DNA of 64,000 nucleotides, taken from the NCBI RefSeq assembly GCF_014673215.1, contig NZ_JACWMS010000005.1:310001-374000 (forward strand), given 5' to 3'. Both the position numbers and the translations under genes were made by a program. This DNA is from Gordonia hankookensis. GTDB taxonomy: Bacteria; Actinomycetota; Actinomycetes; Mycobacteriales; Mycobacteriaceae. Positions 47,529-56,868 of this stretch are shown here, in pieces (positions within the stretch are counted from its first letter, which is position 1; each line of letters begins with the position of its first letter). The notes under the pieces were generated by a model that made no database searches, was not told the DNA's origin, and saw only the letters and a program-made list of their open reading frames with translations.

Positions 47529-47534
47529 AGCGTA
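47529..47534 (-). promoter_or_regulatory. Leaderless -10 (TACGCT) of metH
   Basis: TACGCT on the minus strand, seven bases before the ATG at 47521. There is no room for a riboswitch leader. Confidence 0.55.
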
Positions 47535-47560
47535 GTTCGCCCTCTCTCGGGGTTCGGTCG

Positions 47561-47566
47561 TAGGCT
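47561..47566 (+). promoter_or_regulatory. Leaderless -10 (TAGGCT) of the PAC2 gene
   Basis: TAGGCT, six bases, then the GTG at 47573. With the metH element it forms a compact divergent promoter pair. Confidence 0.55.
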
Positions 47567-47572
47567 GGTTCA

Positions 47573-48472
47573 GTGAACGCTGAGCAGAGGTCGAACCTTC
47601 CCCAGCTGCGCAAGCCCATCCTGTTGGCCGCCTTCGAGGGGTGGAATGACGCGGGGGACGCTGCCAGCAGCGCGATCGAGCATCTGGCGCTCACCTGGGA
47701 TGCCGTTCCACTCGCCGACATCGACTCCGAGGACTATTACGACTTCCAAGTGAACCGACCCACGGTCAAGCAGATCGACGGGGTCACCCGACGGATCGAC
47801 TGGCCCACCACGTCCATTTCCTATTGCACCCCCCAAGGTGCGGACCGTGACATCGTACTCGTTCGCGGCATCGAGCCGAACATGCGCTGGCGGGCGTTCT
47901 GTGCGGAGATCGTGGATCTCGCCCGGCAGCTGGATGTGGAGACGACGGTCATGCTCGGCGCGCTCCTCGCCGACACGCCCCACACGCGTCCCGTTCCGGT
48001 GACCGGCACGGCCTACAGCAGTGAGTCGGCTGCACAGTTCAACCTCGCGGAGAGCCGCTACGAGGGGCCAACCGGGATCACCGGAGTGCTCCAGGATCTG
48101 TTCGTCCAGGCGGGGTTGCCTGCGGTGTCGTTCTGGGCCGCAGTGCCCCATTACGTCTCCACTCCCCCGAATCCGAAGGCGACGGTGGCCCTGCTGAACC
48201 GGGTCGAGGAGGTCCTCGACGTGGAGGTACCCCTGGCGACGCTGCCCGAACAGGCCGAGGAGTGGGAGCGCGCGGTCACCGAGATGACCGAGGACGACGA
48301 GGAGATCGCCGACTACGTGCGAGGGCTCGAAGAGCGCGGCGATGCCGAGATCGACGCCGACGACGTGATGGCCAAGATCGACGGGGACGCCCTGGCAGCC
48401 GAGTTCGAGCGCTACCTCAAGCGACGCGGACCGGGCGGGACGGGCCGCGGCCAGGGGTCGTTCGGGAGCTGA
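47573..48472 (+). CDS. PAC2 family protein
   Basis: A 299-residue protein with the PAC2 (proteasome assembly chaperone 2-like) domain: PILLAAFEGWNDAGDAASSAIEHLALTWDA, then DIVLVRGIEPNMRWRAFCAEIVDLA and VMLGALLADTPHTRPVPVTGTAYS. The C-terminal 60 residues are acidic (EMTEDDEEIADYVRGLEERGDAEIDADDVMAKIDGD) and end in a Gly-rich tail. The bacterial family is widespread in actinobacteria; despite the eukaryotic name, a role in proteasome assembly has not been shown for it as far as I know. The gene is divergent from metH, as in M. tuberculosis (Rv2125, recalled). Confidence 0.88.
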   Translation: MNAEQRSNLPQLRKPILLAAFEGWNDAGDAASSAIEHLALTWDAVPLADIDSEDYYDFQVNRPTVKQIDGVTRRIDWPTTSISYCTPQGADRDIVLVRGIEPNMRWRAFCAEIVDLARQLDVETTVMLGALLADTPHTRPVPVTGTAYSSESAAQFNLAESRYEGPTGITGVLQDLFVQAGLPAVSFWAAVPHYVSTPPNPKATVALLNRVEEVLDVEVPLATLPEQAEEWERAVTEMTEDDEEIADYVRGLEERGDAEIDADDVMAKIDGDALAAEFERYLKRRGPGGTGRGQGSFGS

Positions 48473-48480
48473 GGAGACCC

Positions 48481-48501
48481 GGATCGGCCGTCAGCCGATC
48501 C
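48481..48501. terminator. Bidirectional hairpin between PAC2 and the small unknown gene
   Basis: Perfect eight-base arms ggatcggc (48481-48488) and gccgatcc (48494-48501) with loop cgtca. It starts nine bases after the PAC2 stop and covers the stop codon of the convergent small gene. No T-tract. Confidence 0.6.
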
Positions 48502-48799
48502 TCTCGATCGACACGACCGGCGTTGTGATCCGCCAGGTGCGCACGTCCGGATCGTCGGCTGCCCGAACCCAGAATTGGGCGGATTCACCGACCCGGCAGG
48601 ACTTGACGCCCAGGAGTGGGATGTCCTCGGAATCACGACGCAGCCGGCTGACGGCCCACTCGTCACTCTCGGTGCCACCCACCCCCGGCGCCCTGAGCAA
48701 GGTCATGTCGTCGAAGTCCAGCAGGTAGGTCGATGTGCGGGTCACCACCGTCCACACCCCGGCAGTGGTGTCGGGATCGATTTCCTGAGCGCGTGCCAC
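48491..48799 (-). CDS. Hypothetical protein (102 aa)
   Basis: I do not recognise a named family. The protein starts VARAQEIDPDTTAGVWTVVTRTSTYLLDFDDMTLLRAPGVGG and ends WRITTPVVSIERIG; it is predicted to be soluble and mostly beta-strand, with alternating hydrophobic residues and one cysteine. It is supported as a real gene by a leaderless TACAGT -10 six bases before the GTG, by normal codon usage and by a terminator at its end. The longer open frame upstream runs antisense through part of mshC's neighbourhood and is not coding. It lies between the PAC2 and mshC genes. Confidence 0.65.
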   Translation of the reverse strand: MARAQEIDPDTTAGVWTVVTRTSTYLLDFDDMTLLRAPGVGGTESDEWAVSRLRRDSEDIPLLGVKSCRVGESAQFWVRAADDPDVRTWRITTPVVSIERIG

Positions 48800-48805
48800 G
48801 GGAGA

Positions 48806-48811
48806 ACTGTA
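48806..48811 (-). promoter_or_regulatory. Leaderless -10 (TACAGT) of the 102-aa hypothetical gene
   Basis: TACAGT on the minus strand with a six-base spacer to the GTG at 48799. It is identical to the mshC -10. Confidence 0.5.
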
Positions 48812-48866
48812 CCGATCCCGATTCCGACCTTCGCGACGACGTCGGCTCGTTCTGCCCGGTCGCGGG

Positions 48867-50111
48867 TCAGGAGGACAGGGCGACGCCGAGCAACGCGTCG
48901 ACAGCCTGCTCGATCTCTCCGGGGGCCGCGGCGGATCCGCCGATCCCCTCGGCCACGTCGCGGCACCACGCGTCGATCGCGGCCAGTGCCTTCGGGGTGT
49001 CGAGATCGTCGGCGAGGTGCTGGCGCACCCGCGCGATGACCGGTGCCGCATCCGGACCGGCGGGCGCCGACGTCGCGGTGCGCCACCGCTGCAGACGCTC
49101 GCGCGCCTCGTCGAGAACCGCATCGGTCCACATCCGATCGGCCCGATAGTGATCGGCGAGCAGGGCGATCCGGATCGCGGCCGGGTCCACACCGTCACGG
49201 CGCAGGCCCGAGACGAACACCAGATTCCCGCGACTCTTCGACATCTTCTCGCCGTCGAGGCCGACCATCCCGGTGTGGACGTAGTGCCGGGCGAAACGGC
49301 GCGAATCGGTCAGGGCCTCACCGTGGGCGGCGGAGAACTCGTGATGCGGGAAGATCAGGTCGTTCCCACCGCCCTGGATGTCGAATTCGACGCCGAGGCG
49401 GTTCAACGCGATCGCCGAGCACTCGATGTGCCAGCCCGGGCGTCCCGGCCCCTGGGGCGAGTCCCAGGACGGCTCCCCGGGGCGCGTCGCGCGCCACAAC
49501 AGTGCGTCGAGGGGGTCTCGTTTGCCTGCCCGGTCGGGGTCGCCGCCCCGCTCGGCGAAGAACTTCTCCATCGTGGCGCGGTCGTAGCCGGACTCGTAGC
49601 CGAACTGTTCGGTCGCATCCGTGCGGAAGTACACGTCGGGATACTCGGCATCGTCGACGACATAGGCCGCCCCGGACGCCAGCAGCTTGCCGACCACTTC
49701 GACGACCTCGCCGACCGATTCGATGGCGCCGATGTAGTCGCGTGGTGGGAGCACCCGCAGCGCCGTCATGTCGTCGCGGAACAGCTGGGTCTCGCGTGCA
49801 CCCAGGTCCTGCCAGTCGATGCCGTCACGTTCGGCCCGCTCGAAGAGCGGATCGTCGACGTCGGTCACGTTCTGCACGTAGTGCACGTCATGTCCGAGGT
49901 CACGCAGCACGCGGTTCACCAGGTCGAAGGTCACGTAGGTCGCGGCATGCCCCAGGTGGGTCGCGTCGTAGGGGGTGATCCCGCAGACGTACATGGTCGC
50001 GGTCTCGCCCGGACTGACCGGACGAACCTGTGCGTCGGAGGTGTCATAGAGGCGGAGTGCCGGCCCGGTGCCCGGCAGGGCCGGAAGGGCGGGGTCAGGC
50101 CATGACTGCAT
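48867..50111 (-). CDS. mshC: Cysteine--glucosaminyl-inositol ligase MshC (mycothiol synthesis)
   Basis: MshC ligates cysteine, via cysteinyl-AMP, to the amine of GlcN-Ins in mycothiol synthesis. It is a 414-residue paralogue of cysteinyl-tRNA synthetase without the C-terminal tRNA-binding domain. Visible motifs are [24 protein letters not shown] (zinc Cys and the HIGH-like THLGHA), [18 protein letters not shown] and [14 protein letters not shown] (further zinc ligands), and [15 protein letters not shown] (KMSKS). I start at ATG 50111 (MQSWPDP), six bases after TACAGT. Its presence marks the organism as an actinobacterium using mycothiol. Confidence 0.96.
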   Translation of the reverse strand: MQSWPDPALPALPGTGPALRLYDTSDAQVRPVSPGETATMYVCGITPYDATHLGHAATYVTFDLVNRVLRDLGHDVHYVQNVTDVDDPLFERAERDGIDWQDLGARETQLFRDDMTALRVLPPRDYIGAIESVGEVVEVVGKLLASGAAYVVDDAEYPDVYFRTDATEQFGYESGYDRATMEKFFAERGGDPDRAGKRDPLDALLWRATRPGEPSWDSPQGPGRPGWHIECSAIALNRLGVEFDIQGGGNDLIFPHHEFSAAHGEALTDSRRFARHYVHTGMVGLDGEKMSKSRGNLVFVSGLRRDGVDPAAIRIALLADHYRADRMWTDAVLDEARERLQRWRTATSAPAGPDAAPVIARVRQHLADDLDTPKALAAIDAWCRDVAEGIGGSAAAPGEIEQAVDALLGVALSS

Positions 50112-50117
50112 GGGTCC

Positions 50118-50123
50118 ACTGTA
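50118..50123 (-). promoter_or_regulatory. Leaderless -10 (TACAGT) of mshC
   Basis: TACAGT on the minus strand, six bases before the ATG at 50111. Confidence 0.55.
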
Positions 50124-50187
50124 TGGCCCGGCTCGCAACGCGCCCCGCCGGGATCGGCCGCTCCACCGCGCGAGCCCTCCCCAACGG

Positions 50188-51096
50188 TCAGAAAGGCGGC
50201 CACGGAATCGGCCGATGACCCGGTGGGAGCGGCATCGTCTCGTGCTCGACGAGCTCGCCGGCCCGTACGGCCATCGCGAGGATCTCGTCGTCGGTGATGT
50301 GCCCGGCCAGCTCTGCGGTGAGAGGGTGGTCGGCCGAGGTCAGGTGGTCGACGAGACCGGCGAGATCGGCCAGCAGATGTGCCGGGATCGGCTCACCCGC
50401 CCATCCCCACAAGACGGTCCGCAGCTTGTCATCGGTGTGCAGGCAGATCCCGTGATCGACGCCGTACACCCCACCGTCGAGGCCTTCGAGGACATGGCCA
50501 CCCTTGCGGTCGGCGTTGTTCAGCACGATGTCGAGCACAGCCATCCGCTGGAGCCGCGGGTCGTCGGCGTGCACGAGGACCACCGGCTCCCCGAGCCCGT
50601 CGAGCGCGCGCAGGATCGCCCGGTAACCGGTCGGCACGGTGTCGGCGGGACACAGGTCGACCAGATCGACCCGCGGAGCCGGGAGGTCGCCTGCCGCTCC
50701 CACCCTCGACGGCGGCTCGTCGTTGTCTGCGGTCACCACCCACCGCTGCACCATCCCCGGTCCCAGGGGCCCGTCACGATGGATGGTCGTCGGGATGACC
50801 GACCAGCCGAGGGCCTCCGACACCAGGTATGACGACACCTCACGCCCGGCCAGCGTGCCGTCCGGGAAATCCCACAGCGGCACCTCGCCCCGGACGGGCT
50901 TGTAGACACAGCGCACCTCGGTGTCCCCGAGCACGGCGTCGCAGACCAGCGTCGCATTGCTCGCCGACGGGATGCGTCCGACGATGACCAGCTCGCCGGT
51001 GCGGAGCGCATCGACCTCGGCGACACCCCGCTCGTCTCGACGGTCGCGCGTACCCGACGTCTCGGGCCCGGGCGCGGACGGTTCTCCGACGGTCAC
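50188..51096 (-). CDS. SCO1664 family protein (PI3/4-kinase-like fold)
   Basis: A 302-residue conserved actinobacterial protein. Stretches such as [57 protein letters not shown] and [46 protein letters not shown] recall the nucleotide-binding and catalytic ([13 protein letters not shown]) parts of phosphatidylinositol 3/4-kinase-like enzymes. The biochemical activity is unknown. The first 30 residues are disordered. It begins one base after the DUF3090 gene and is part of the phosphatase-DUF3090-SCO1664 operon that is conserved upstream of mshC. Confidence 0.88.
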   Translation of the reverse strand: MTVGEPSAPGPETSGTRDRRDERGVAEVDALRTGELVIVGRIPSASNATLVCDAVLGDTEVRCVYKPVRGEVPLWDFPDGTLAGREVSSYLVSEALGWSVIPTTIHRDGPLGPGMVQRWVVTADNDEPPSRVGAAGDLPAPRVDLVDLCPADTVPTGYRAILRALDGLGEPVVLVHADDPRLQRMAVLDIVLNNADRKGGHVLEGLDGGVYGVDHGICLHTDDKLRTVLWGWAGEPIPAHLLADLAGLVDHLTSADHPLTAELAGHITDDEILAMAVRAGELVEHETMPLPPGHRPIPWPPF

Positions 51097-51097
51097 A

Positions 51098-51790
51098 TCA
51101 GTCCTGCGGGTTCGGACCGGGATCGGTGTCGTCGTCGGGGTCGGTCGGGTCGACGTCCAGGTAGCCGCCCTCGTCCTGGATCGTCAGGTTCCGGAACACC
51201 TCGGGATCGACGAAGTCGAGCGATTTGCTGAGTTCGGCGTCGCGCTTGTACCCGTTGGTCCGCACGCACAGGTGACCGTCGGGATCGAGTGGTTCGTGGC
51301 AGAGCGGGCAGGGCTGCCGTCCGGCCGAGATCACGCGCGACGATCGGGCGGCGAATTCGCGGGCCGCCTCGGTGGTGAGGAACACCCGAACGGCATCAGG
51401 CCCTTCGTCGGTGTCGTCGAGGACGACGCTCTCGTCGAACTCGCCCTCGGTGATCGCGAGCAGCTCCACCACGACGGCCTCGGACTCGGCATCCCAGCCC
51501 AGACCCATCGTGCCGACACGGAATTCCGCGTCCACCGGCATCACCAGCGGGCTGAGGTCACCGACGTGGTCGCTCTCCGGTGGGATGGCCGTCCCGAATC
51601 GCCGGTGGATCTCGTCGAGCAACGCACCGATACGGTCGGCCAGGATGGCCACCTGCTGCTTCTCCAGCATGACGCTGACGATTCTCGTCTCGTGCACGGC
51701 CTGGAGGTAGAACGTTCGGTCGCCCGGCTGGCCGACCGTACCGGCAACGAACCGGTCCGGGGTTCGGAACACGTGTATCGCGCGAGACAT
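51098..51790 (-). CDS. DUF3090 family protein
   Basis: A 230-residue conserved actinobacterial protein of unknown function. The N-terminus MSRAIHVFRTPDRFVAGTVGQPGDRTFYLQA is diagnostic. The C-terminal part has a probable zinc knuckle, CPLCHEPLDPDGHLC, followed by NGYKR and an Asp/Pro-rich tail. The ATG at 51790 has a strong AAGGAGG ribosome-binding site; the reading frame upstream to 52012 is non-coding. It lies between the phosphatase and SCO1664 genes. Confidence 0.92.
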   Translation of the reverse strand: MSRAIHVFRTPDRFVAGTVGQPGDRTFYLQAVHETRIVSVMLEKQQVAILADRIGALLDEIHRRFGTAIPPESDHVGDLSPLVMPVDAEFRVGTMGLGWDAESEAVVVELLAITEGEFDESVVLDDTDEGPDAVRVFLTTEAAREFAARSSRVISAGRQPCPLCHEPLDPDGHLCVRTNGYKRDAELSKSLDFVDPEVFRNLTIQDEGGYLDVDPTDPDDDTDPGPNPQD

Positions 51791-51815
51791 CACACCTCCT
51801 TGGCTTGTTCGTCCA

Positions 51816-52610
51816 TTATCCGCGTGCGAGGGGGGTGGCCGCAGCCTTGTCGCCACGATCGCGGCCGTCGACGCCGGAGGCGCCTCCGACGACTGCGTCC
51901 TCACCGGCGTCCGCACCTGCGGTGTCCTCGGCGGATCCGTCACTCGACGCAGGCTTGTCGCGGTGTGGTGGTGGGACCGAGAGGACCGCCGTGTTGTTGA
52001 CCGTGTGTACATACGGGCGGGTGGGACCGTATCGGATGACGCTGATCGATGCGGGTTCGACGACGATGCGCTGGAACGAATCGAGATGCATGCCCATTGC
52101 GTCCGCGATCACCGCCTTGATCACGTCGCCGTGTGAGCAGGCGACCCAGACGCCGCTGCCGTCCGCACCCCCGTGCACCCGGTCGAGGTCGCGGATCGCG
52201 GCGACGGCCCGCGCCTGGACGGCTGCGAGGCCCTCGCCACCGGGGAACACCGCGGCCGACGGATGCTGCTGCACCGTCTTCCAGAGCGGCTCCGAGAGCA
52301 ATTCCTTGATGGGCCTGTTCGTCCAGTCCCCGTAGTCGACCTCCGCAAGGGCCTCCACCACGAGTTCGGGCACGTCACGATCGGCGGCGGCGTCGAGCAC
52401 CGACATCAGCGGCGCCACGGTCTGCGCACAGCGATCCAACGGGGATCTCGCGACCGCGGCGATCTCGCCCATGCACACACCGAGCCGGTCGATCAGGGCA
52501 GCGGCCTGTTCTCGCCCCTTGTCGTCGAGGCAGACCCCGGGCGTCCGTCCGGCGAGCACCCCCGAGGTGTTGGCCGTGGAACGTCCGTGTCGCACCAGAA
52601 TCACGGTCAT
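51816..52610 (-). CDS. Histidine phosphatase family protein (MSMEG_4193-type)
   Basis: A 264-residue phosphoglycerate-mutase-like phosphatase. The catalytic motif is ILVRHGRSTANTSGVLAGRTPGVCLDDKG (His of RHG at about residue 8), and the second histidine lies in VWVACSHGDVIKAVI. The C-terminal 50 residues are Asp/Gly-rich and disordered. The substrate is unknown. A TATGGT -10 lies six bases before the ATG. It heads the operon with the DUF3090 and SCO1664 genes. A phosphatase occupies the same place in M. tuberculosis (Rv2135c, recalled). Confidence 0.88.
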   Translation of the reverse strand: MTVILVRHGRSTANTSGVLAGRTPGVCLDDKGREQAAALIDRLGVCMGEIAAVARSPLDRCAQTVAPLMSVLDAAADRDVPELVVEALAEVDYGDWTNRPIKELLSEPLWKTVQQHPSAAVFPGGEGLAAVQARAVAAIRDLDRVHGGADGSGVWVACSHGDVIKAVIADAMGMHLDSFQRIVVEPASISVIRYGPTRPYVHTVNNTAVLSVPPPHRDKPASSDGSAEDTAGADAGEDAVVGGASGVDGRDRGDKAAATPLARG

Positions 52611-52616
52611 GTCTCA

Positions 52617-52622
52617 ACCATA
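52617..52622 (-). promoter_or_regulatory. Leaderless -10 (TATGGT) of the phosphatase-DUF3090-SCO1664 operon
   Basis: TATGGT on the minus strand, six bases before the ATG at 52610. Confidence 0.5.
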
Positions 52623-52681
52623 GGCGTAGCCGCCCGCACTGATCGCGACGCGACGGTCCGCCGACGTCATGCCGGGTCGGA

Positions 52682-53524
52682 TCACGTGGCGCTGATCACG
52701 CCACCGGCGAGCAGTCCCATCACGGTGAGCCCGAGGATCACGCGGTACGCGCCGAACCAGTTCATCGAATGGGCGCTGACAAAGCGCAGCAGCCAGGCGA
52801 TCGACGCATACCCGATGACGAAGGCGATGAGTGTGGCGACCAGCAGCTGCGGTCCGGATGCCTCCATCCCCTCGCCGCTGGGGTCGAACGCGTCGGGGAG
52901 ACTGAACAGTCCGGATGCGGTCACCGCCGGGATGGCGAGCAGGAACGAGAACCGAAATGCCGCTTCTCTCTCGAGCCCGAGGAACAGTCCGGCACTGGCG
53001 GTCGCCCCCGATCGCGAGACCCCGGGCACCAGGGCCAGGCACTGGGCCAGTCCCATCACGACGCCGTCGCGCAGCGTCAACTGTTCCATCGACCGTTCCT
53101 TGCGCCCATAGCGTTCGGCGAGCCAGATGACGCCTGCGAACACGATCAACACGGTCGCGACCAGCCAGAGGTTGCGACCGGTGGTCCGGATCTGGTCCTT
53201 GAACAGGAATCCGAGCACACCGATCGGGATGGTCGCGAAGATCACATACCAACCGATGCGGTAGTCGAGGCCGCGCTCCTCCTGATTCGTCAGGCCGCGG
53301 AACCATGCCGCCACGATCCGCACGATGTCGCGTGCGAAGTAGACGAGCACGGCGGCTTCGGTCCCGAGCTGGGTGACCGCGGTGAAGGAAGCGCCGGCAT
53401 CCCCTCCGAACATGATCTCGGAGGCGATCCGCAGGTGGCCCGAGGACGAGATCGGCAGGAACTCGGTGAGACCCTGCAGCGCGCCGAGCACGATCGCCTG
53501 GATCCACGTCATGGTGTCTGTCAC
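52682..53524 (-). CDS. uppP: Undecaprenyl-diphosphate phosphatase UppP
   Basis: Recycles the peptidoglycan carrier lipid by removing a phosphate from undecaprenyl diphosphate; also linked to bacitracin resistance. The 280-residue integral membrane protein has the two family motifs [17 protein letters not shown] (about residues 14-30) and [20 protein letters not shown] (about 165-185), and about eight membrane segments. The start may be GTG 53524, eight bases after TAGCAT, or ATG 53512 (MTWIQAIV), the usual N-terminus of the family. Confidence 0.95.
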   Translation of the reverse strand: MTDTMTWIQAIVLGALQGLTEFLPISSSGHLRIASEIMFGGDAGASFTAVTQLGTEAAVLVYFARDIVRIVAAWFRGLTNQEERGLDYRIGWYVIFATIPIGVLGFLFKDQIRTTGRNLWLVATVLIVFAGVIWLAERYGRKERSMEQLTLRDGVVMGLAQCLALVPGVSRSGATASAGLFLGLEREAAFRFSFLLAIPAVTASGLFSLPDAFDPSGEGMEASGPQLLVATLIAFVIGYASIAWLLRFVSAHSMNWFGAYRVILGLTVMGLLAGGVISAT

Positions 53525-53532
53525 GGCGGCTG

Positions 53533-53538
53533 ATGCTA
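53533..53538 (-). promoter_or_regulatory. Possible -10 (TAGCAT) of uppP
   Basis: TAGCAT on the minus strand, eight bases before the GTG at 53524 and twenty before the ATG at 53512. Confidence 0.4.
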
Positions 53539-53664
53539 CGTGGAAACCCGATGCGGCACCGCATCGCCCACACCGGCGTTTCCCGGCATCCGCCACGGAT
53601 CCGACATGTGTCGTCGCCGCGACCCCGCGCGTCCCGGATCGGTGTCGTGACGCAAGATGGTGAG

Positions 53665-54777
53665 ATGCACGCGCCGAAATCACCGCGCCCGGGACCCCTG
53701 TTCACCGCGGTGCGCAGGCCTGCGCCGATCGCCGCGGGGATCGCCGCGATCGCTGCGGTCGTGGTCGTGTCGGGCTGTGGATCCTCCGGTGACACGTCGT
53801 CGACCCCGAACGTGCCGACCGTCACACCGGCGACCGCCGAGCAGGCGCCGCCCGGCCCGGCCGCCGCGCCGGCAGGGACCGTGGTCCCGACTCCCGCGAA
53901 CAGCCGTGGACTGGCGATCGACTCCGGCACCGTCGCGGTGCTCGATCCGGCCGGGACCGCCGTCCTGCGTTATGCCACCGACCGGATCTCCGACGTTCCG
54001 CAACGATCGACGACACCGCCCCTGACCCGCATCGTCGGCGGTGGCGATGGTTCGTTCCTCGGTGTCGGACCGGAGGTCATCGTGCGCATCGCCGCCGACG
54101 GCACGGTGTCCACCACCCCGATCTCGGCCGCCGACCCGACCGCGTTGGCGCACACCGCATCCGGGCAGGTGCTGGTCGGTACCGCCGACGGGCGACTGAT
54201 GGTCTTCGATCGCGACCTGAAGCCTGGTCGGGTCGTCGACAAGTTCATCCGGGTCGATGACATCACCGTGTCGCCGCCGGGCGCCGACCTCTCCGACGAA
54301 CAGGTCGTCGTGCTCGATCGTGCACAGTCCTCGGTCACCCCCGTCACCATCTCCGACGGCGACCTCGGCCCCGCGCTGCGGGCGGGCAACGGGGCCACCA
54401 ACTCCACCGTCGACCGGTACGGGCGTGTGCTGGTCGCCAACACACGCGACGACGAGATCATCGGATTCTTCGGATCTCCGCTGGTCATGCGATTCCGGTA
54501 TCCCGTGTCCGCAGGACCGTACGCCGTAGACTACGACGACACCCGCAACCTGATGTGGGTGTCGACGACGGCGAACAACGAGGTGGTGGCCTATGACCTG
54601 TCCGCTGGCGAACCCGTGGCGAAGCAACGATTCCCGGCGGTCGCCCAACCGGACGACATCGCCGTCGACGACACGTCCGGCACCGTGTACGTCTTGTCCG
54701 ACCGGGGTGGCCTGCAGGTCGTTCCGCCCGCCTACCGGCCGCCGGGCGTCGCGGGCGTCGGGCCGTCGGGTCGGTGA
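53665..54777 (+). CDS. lppL: LppL-like lipoprotein with beta-propeller repeats
   Basis: A 370-residue predicted lipoprotein exported through the membrane. A basic N-terminus (RRPAP) precedes a hydrophobic helix and the lipobox VVVSGC, with lipid attachment at Cys38. A Pro/Ala/Thr-rich linker (about 45-80) leads to repeated four-stranded units with sequences such as [76 protein letters not shown] and [16 protein letters not shown], as in YVTN/NHL-type propellers. Mtb lppL (Rv2138) has the same neighbours (recalled). The function is unknown. The frame is open to 53533, and GTG 53647 is an alternative start. The stop overlaps the next GTG. Confidence 0.85.
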   Translation: MHAPKSPRPGPLFTAVRRPAPIAAGIAAIAAVVVVSGCGSSGDTSSTPNVPTVTPATAEQAPPGPAAAPAGTVVPTPANSRGLAIDSGTVAVLDPAGTAVLRYATDRISDVPQRSTTPPLTRIVGGGDGSFLGVGPEVIVRIAADGTVSTTPISAADPTALAHTASGQVLVGTADGRLMVFDRDLKPGRVVDKFIRVDDITVSPPGADLSDEQVVVLDRAQSSVTPVTISDGDLGPALRAGNGATNSTVDRYGRVLVANTRDDEIIGFFGSPLVMRFRYPVSAGPYAVDYDDTRNLMWVSTTANNEVVAYDLSAGEPVAKQRFPAVAQPDDIAVDDTSGTVYVLSDRGGLQVVPPAYRPPGVAGVGPSGR

Positions 54778-55112
54778 TCATGTCCGTTAGCCAGAGCACC
54801 GGCAGCCTCTCCCCCCGCCGCGGTCGCGCGTCGTCCCGGTTCGGTTCGCGTCACCCTCGCGGTTGGGAAGTGAGCTCGGATACCCACGAGTGCGTGCTGT
54901 TGACACTGCCGCCCGACGTGACCAGGATCACCGCATCCATGCGGCTGTCGATCGAGGCCGAGTTCGGCGGCTGGGAACTGAAGAGGGTCCGACTCTACTC
55001 CGACGGGACGCGAAAAGTGTTGCTGCGCCGCAAGAAACCGCCAGGTCCCCGCCGCGCCGATGCCGGCATCGACCATACGGGCTACCCCGACGAAGGTGCC
55101 ACCGCGTGCTGA
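54774..55112 (+). CDS. DUF5703 family protein
   Basis: A 112-residue small basic protein conserved in actinobacteria between lppL and pyrD (Rv2137c-like, recalled). The core is [57 protein letters not shown], with predicted alternating strands and one amphipathic helix. The function is unknown. The GTG at 54774 overlaps the lppL stop (GTGA); an ATG at 54780 is a close alternative. Its end overlaps the pyrD start by seven bases. Confidence 0.85.
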   Translation: MIMSVSQSTGSLSPRRGRASSRFGSRHPRGWEVSSDTHECVLLTLPPDVTRITASMRLSIEAEFGGWELKRVRLYSDGTRKVLLRRKKPPGPRRADAGIDHTGYPDEGATAC

Positions 55113-56221
55113 AGCGGATCAACGGCGTGATCTATCCGATCCTGTTGCGGTTGATGTTCCGACTCTCCCCGGAGCGCATCCACGCGATCGCCTTCCGCGC
55201 CATCGGTCTCGTCGGTCGGGCCCCGATCCTGCGCGGGCTCGTCGCGCAGGTCCTGGCCACCCACGATCCCGTGCTACGTCAGCGCGTGTTCGGCATCGAC
55301 TTCCCGGCTCCTCTCGGGCTGGCGGCCGGATTCGACAAGAGCGCCTCGGCCGTCAACGCCTGGGGCCAGTTCGGATTCGGCTATGCGGAGATCGGGACGA
55401 TCACCGGACAGGCGCAACCAGGCAACCCCACCCCGCGACTGTTCCGCCTGCCCGCCGACCGCGCGCTCGTCAACCGGATGGGGTTCAACAACCCCGGATC
55501 CGGCGAGGCCGCCCGGCATCTCGCAGCACTGCGACCGGGTCCGGTGAGCATCCCGATCGGGGCCAACATCGGCAAGACCAAGGTCGTCCCGGTCGAGGAC
55601 GCGGTCGACGACTACCGGGTCAGCGCGCGCGCACTCGGCCCGCTCGCCGACTTCGTCGTGGTCAACGTGAGCTCGCCCAACACACCGGGACTCCGGGACC
55701 TCCAGGCGGTCGACTCGTTGCGGCCGATCCTGGCGGCGGTGCAGGAGGAGGTCACCGTACCGGTCCTGGTGAAGATCGCCCCCGACCTCGCCGACACGGA
55801 CATCGACGCCGTGGCCGATCTCGCCGTCGAACTCGGGCTCGCCGGGATCGTGGCAACCAACACGACAATCGAACGCAGCGGTCTGCAGACCCCCGCAACC
55901 GACGTCGCCGCCCTCGGTGCGGGCGGCCTGTCCGGGGCCCCTCTCGCCAGCCGATCGCTGGCTGTGCTGCGCCGACTCCATGCACGGGTCGGCGGACAGG
56001 TCGCGCTCGTCAGCGTCGGCGGTATCGAGACCGTCGACCAGGCCTGGGAGCGCATCCTCGCCGGCGCCGATCTCCTGCAGGGCTACACCGGATTCATCTA
56101 CGGCGGACCGTTGTGGGTCAAGGAGATCCACGACGGTATCGCCGAACGGGTGCGTGCCGGCGGCTTCGCGAGTCTGGCCGACGCGGTCGGCAGCGCGGTT
56201 CGTGGCCAGGACACGCGCTAG
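55106..56221 (+). CDS. pyrD: Dihydroorotate dehydrogenase (quinone), class 2
   Basis: Oxidises dihydroorotate to orotate in pyrimidine synthesis and passes electrons to membrane quinones. The 371-residue protein has the N-terminal amphipathic membrane-binding helices of class 2 enzymes ([29 protein letters not shown]). FMN- and substrate-binding motifs follow: [61 protein letters not shown] (catalytic base probably Ser190) and [29 protein letters not shown]. The GTG at 55106 overlaps the end of the DUF5703 gene. The last codons form one arm of a terminator. Confidence 0.96.
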   Translation: MLKRINGVIYPILLRLMFRLSPERIHAIAFRAIGLVGRAPILRGLVAQVLATHDPVLRQRVFGIDFPAPLGLAAGFDKSASAVNAWGQFGFGYAEIGTITGQAQPGNPTPRLFRLPADRALVNRMGFNNPGSGEAARHLAALRPGPVSIPIGANIGKTKVVPVEDAVDDYRVSARALGPLADFVVVNVSSPNTPGLRDLQAVDSLRPILAAVQEEVTVPVLVKIAPDLADTDIDAVADLAVELGLAGIVATNTTIERSGLQTPATDVAALGAGGLSGAPLASRSLAVLRRLHARVGGQVALVSVGGIETVDQAWERILAGADLLQGYTGFIYGGPLWVKEIHDGIAERVRAGGFASLADAVGSAVRGQDTR

Positions 56222-56239
56222 TCGCGTGTCCTGGCCACG
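56201..56239. terminator. Bidirectional terminator overlapping the pyrD stop
   Basis: Perfect 17-base arms 56201-56217 and 56223-56239 with the loop ctagt. The first arm is coding sequence for the last pyrD residues (RGQDTR), and the loop contains the TAG stop. It serves pyrD and the convergent PEBP gene. No T-tract. Confidence 0.8.
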
Positions 56240-56266
56240 ATGCCGGCGACTCAGGATGTCGGCGAC

Positions 56267-56809
56267 TCAGATGTCCTCGGAGGCCTGTTCGTAGGTGCCG
56301 ACGATGGTGGCCCGCGCGATCGCATGCGAGAACAGGTTGAAGCCGAGGTACGCAGGGGTGGCGCCGTCGGGCAGACCGAGCGATTCGACATCGACGGCGT
56401 GCACCACCACGAAGTAGCGGTGGGGCCCGTGTCCGGGCGGCGGGGCGGCGCCGATGAACCGCTTCTGTGCCGCGTCGTTGGCGAGCGTCACCGCACCCGC
56501 GGGCAACCCACTCCCGGTGTCGTCACCGGCGCCCGCAGGCAGCGTGGTCGCCGAGACCGGGATGTCGGCGACCGCCCAATGCCAGAAACCGGACGCCGTC
56601 GGGGCGTCGGGGTCGTACACCGTGACCGCGAAACTCTTGGTCTCCGAGGGGAATCCGGACCACGTCAGTTGCGGCGACAGATCTTCGCCGCCTGCCCCCA
56701 TGATCCCGCTCACCTGCTCGTTGCGCAGCGGACCGCCGTCGGCGATGCTCTCCGACGTCAGGGTGAAGCCGGGCAGTGTCGGTAGCGGGTCGTACGGGTT
56801 GAACGACAT
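56267..56809 (-). CDS. PEBP family protein (YbhB/YbcL, Raf-kinase-inhibitor-like)
   Basis: A 180-residue phosphatidylethanolamine-binding-like protein. The ligand-pocket signature is clear: [47 protein letters not shown], with the DPDAP and H-x-W motifs, and later [25 protein letters not shown]. No signal peptide, so cytoplasmic. Its role is unknown; the mycobacterial relative (Rv2140c) binds small anions and lipids. An AAAGGTG ribosome-binding site precedes the ATG. Confidence 0.92.
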   Translation of the reverse strand: MSFNPYDPLPTLPGFTLTSESIADGGPLRNEQVSGIMGAGGEDLSPQLTWSGFPSETKSFAVTVYDPDAPTASGFWHWAVADIPVSATTLPAGAGDDTGSGLPAGAVTLANDAAQKRFIGAAPPPGHGPHRYFVVVHAVDVESLGLPDGATPAYLGFNLFSHAIARATIVGTYEQASEDI

Positions 56810-56868
56810 CAGAACACCTTTCTCGGGTCAGCGCGGAAGAGGTCGAACGCGCAACGGACTCCAGTACA

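Noticed and set aside
44702-47563. A 953-codon open frame antisense to metH, and similar long frames opposite cobN (4509-7058), dop (27839-29236) and glgP (29889-32027)
   Set aside because: In DNA of this GC content the strand opposite a gene often lacks stops. These frames have no family similarity, no ribosome-binding sites, and mirror the codon pattern of the true genes.
47522-47572. A cobalamin or SAM riboswitch before metH
   Set aside because: The gap to the divergent gene is only 51 bp and metH has a leaderless -10; no aptamer motif is visible.
54863-55105. An N-terminal extension of pyrD by 81 codons
   Set aside because: The extension is out-of-frame reading of the DUF5703 gene; PyrD of class 2 begins with the membrane helix at the GTG at 55106.
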